A stretch of 64,000 nt of DNA from Heliomarina baculiformis (GTDB lineage Bacteria > Pseudomonadota > Alphaproteobacteria > Rhodobacterales > Rhodobacteraceae), in NCBI RefSeq assembly GCF_019966545.1, contig NZ_JAIMIC010000003.1, positions 248,001 through 312,000 on the forward strand. The letters are read 5' to 3'. The position numbers were made by a program, and so were the translations under genes. Position 1 is the stretch's first letter. Each line of letters starts with the position of its first letter. Positions 63,163 to 64,000 of the stretch are shown here, piece by piece. Below the pieces are notes generated by a model. That model was not told the origin of the DNA and searched no databases. It saw only the letters and a program-made list of their open reading frames with translations.

Positions 63163-64000
63163 TCAGGACAGGAACGTCTTGAGCGTATCGCTCATCGGCG
63201 TGGTCGGCCGCCCGATCAGCGTGGAGAGATCGCGGCTTTGCGTGGCAAGCGCGCCATTTTCTGCCTTGGCATCGCTGTCAGCAAGGATACCGGCAAAACC
63301 TTCGGGCAGACCGGCCTCGACCAGTGCCTTGGCATAGGCCGCTTTCTCGAGGTTCACATAGGTCACCTCCTTGCCGGATACCTCGCTCAGCAGGGCGGCG
63401 TATTCCGTGAGGTTGAAATCCGTGTCACCGCCAAGCTCATAGGTCTTGCCCTCGTGCCCTTCACCGGCCAGCACGATTGCCGCCGCTTCGGCGAAATCCT
63501 TGCGCGAGGCCGTTGCAAACCGCCCATCGCCCGCCGCGCCAAAGTGCTGGCCCATGCCGACCGCTTGCGGCGCTGTGCCCGCGATATTCTCGGAATACCA
63601 GCCGTTGCGCAGCAGGGTATGGGGGATGCCACTGTCGCGCAGTGCGGCTTCGGTCACCAGATGTTCTTCCGCCAGCGCCATGCCACCGGTTTCCGCGTTG
63701 AGGATCGAGGTATAGGCGATGAAACCGACTCCGGCAGCATTGGCCGCGCTCAGCACGTTTTCGTGCTGGGTGGAGCGTTTGCCGACCTCTGAAGAGGAGA
63801 TCAGCAAAAGCCGGTCCACCCCGTCGAACGCCGCTTTCAGGCTGTCCACATCTTCGTAATCACCTGTGCGCGTGGTCATGCCTTTGTCCGCATAAGCCTT
63901 GGCCGCATCCTCTGATCGTACCAGCGCGATGATATCTCCGGCGGGTACAAGCGTGCTCAGGTGGTCCACTACAAGCTGTCCAAGTTGCCCGGAGGCCCCG
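63163..64000 (-). CDS. NAD(P)-binding NmrA/YtfG-like oxidoreductase (partial)
   Basis: The gene runs off the right edge; the frame stays open to 64000, where it reads 'GASGQLGQLVVDHL', the end of the GxxGxxG nucleotide-binding motif. Downstream are 'VDRLLLISSSEVGKR' and 'HTLLRNGWYSENI', typical of YtfG/QOR2-type NAD(P)H:quinone reductases. At least 279 residues are in the window, so only the first few are missing. It ends 5 bp after the terminator. Confidence 0.85.
   Translation of the reverse strand, partial: GASGQLGQLVVDHLSTLVPAGDIIALVRSEDAAKAYADKGMTTRTGDYEDVDSLKAAFDGVDRLLLISSSEVGKRSTQHENVLSAANAAGVGFIAYTSILNAETGGMALAEEHLVTEAALRDSGIPHTLLRNGWYSENIAGTAPQAVGMGQHFGAAGDGRFATASRKDFAEAAAIVLAGEGHEGKTYELGGDTDFNLTEYAALLSEVSGKEVTYVNLEKAAYAKALVEAGLPEGFAGILADSDAKAENGALATQSRDLSTLIGRPTTPMSDTLKTFLS

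Overview
The window reads as a chromosomal stretch of an alphaproteobacterium of the Rhodobacteraceae/Roseobacter type. The reasons are the heterotetrameric sarcosine oxidase genes, the Atm1-type ABC exporter, the ccmI-ruvX-DUF1289 group, the yajC-secD-secF run followed by an Mth938-like gene and ccmABCDG, a TRAP transporter, and high-GC coding with Shine-Dalgarno (SD) starts. No rRNA, tRNA, CRISPR array or insertion sequence was recognised. This placement is inference from gene content, not a database match.

Left end (1-8347): the inner edge of a mobile island abutting the 5' end of dusA, a known integration hotspot. All genes here point left. They are a tyrosine recombinase, a PrtN-like small regulator, a ParA-like protein lacking its Walker A half, and a two-gene cassette that looks like phage defence. 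The cassette is a 1329-residue protein with a restriction-endonuclease-like N-terminus, a helical-repeat middle and a PIN-like C-terminus, followed by an AbiJ-type protein with a HEPN-like RNase motif. It is the best candidate in the window for an undescribed system. The far end of the island is outside the window.

Middle (8348-43498): mostly core genes. They include dusA; a ccmI-ruvX-DUF1289 operon; soxB, then an interruption of about 1 kb carrying two mini membrane-protein genes and a terminator, then soxD-soxA-soxG; sodB; an orphan PAS-PAS-HisKA_2 kinase; rarD and an overlapping LOG gene; a LysM protein; an Atm1-like exporter; an RND efflux pair; the yfgM-like/bamB/der group; a MarR regulator divergent from a VOC-EVE pair with a palindromic operator; a MarC-family gene; a desaturase; a lysine-rich locus (39-residue protein plus a helix-hairpin-helix protein with a histone-H1-like tail); and serS.

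Right part (43499-64000): an AT-rich gene for a PIN_8-type nuclease is inserted between serS and an arylsulfotransferase gene. The Sec and cytochrome c maturation genes follow in one rightward run. The last block looks like a catabolic regulon: an Old-Yellow-Enzyme/FAD dehydrogenase, a MarR-like regulator, a TRAP transporter (dctPQM order) and a fused hydantoinase/5-oxoprolinase. A 27-bp inverted repeat between dctP and the hydantoinase gene resembles a sequence just upstream of the regulator gene, which suggests one shared operator. The window ends inside a NAD(P)-binding (NmrA/YtfG-like) gene.
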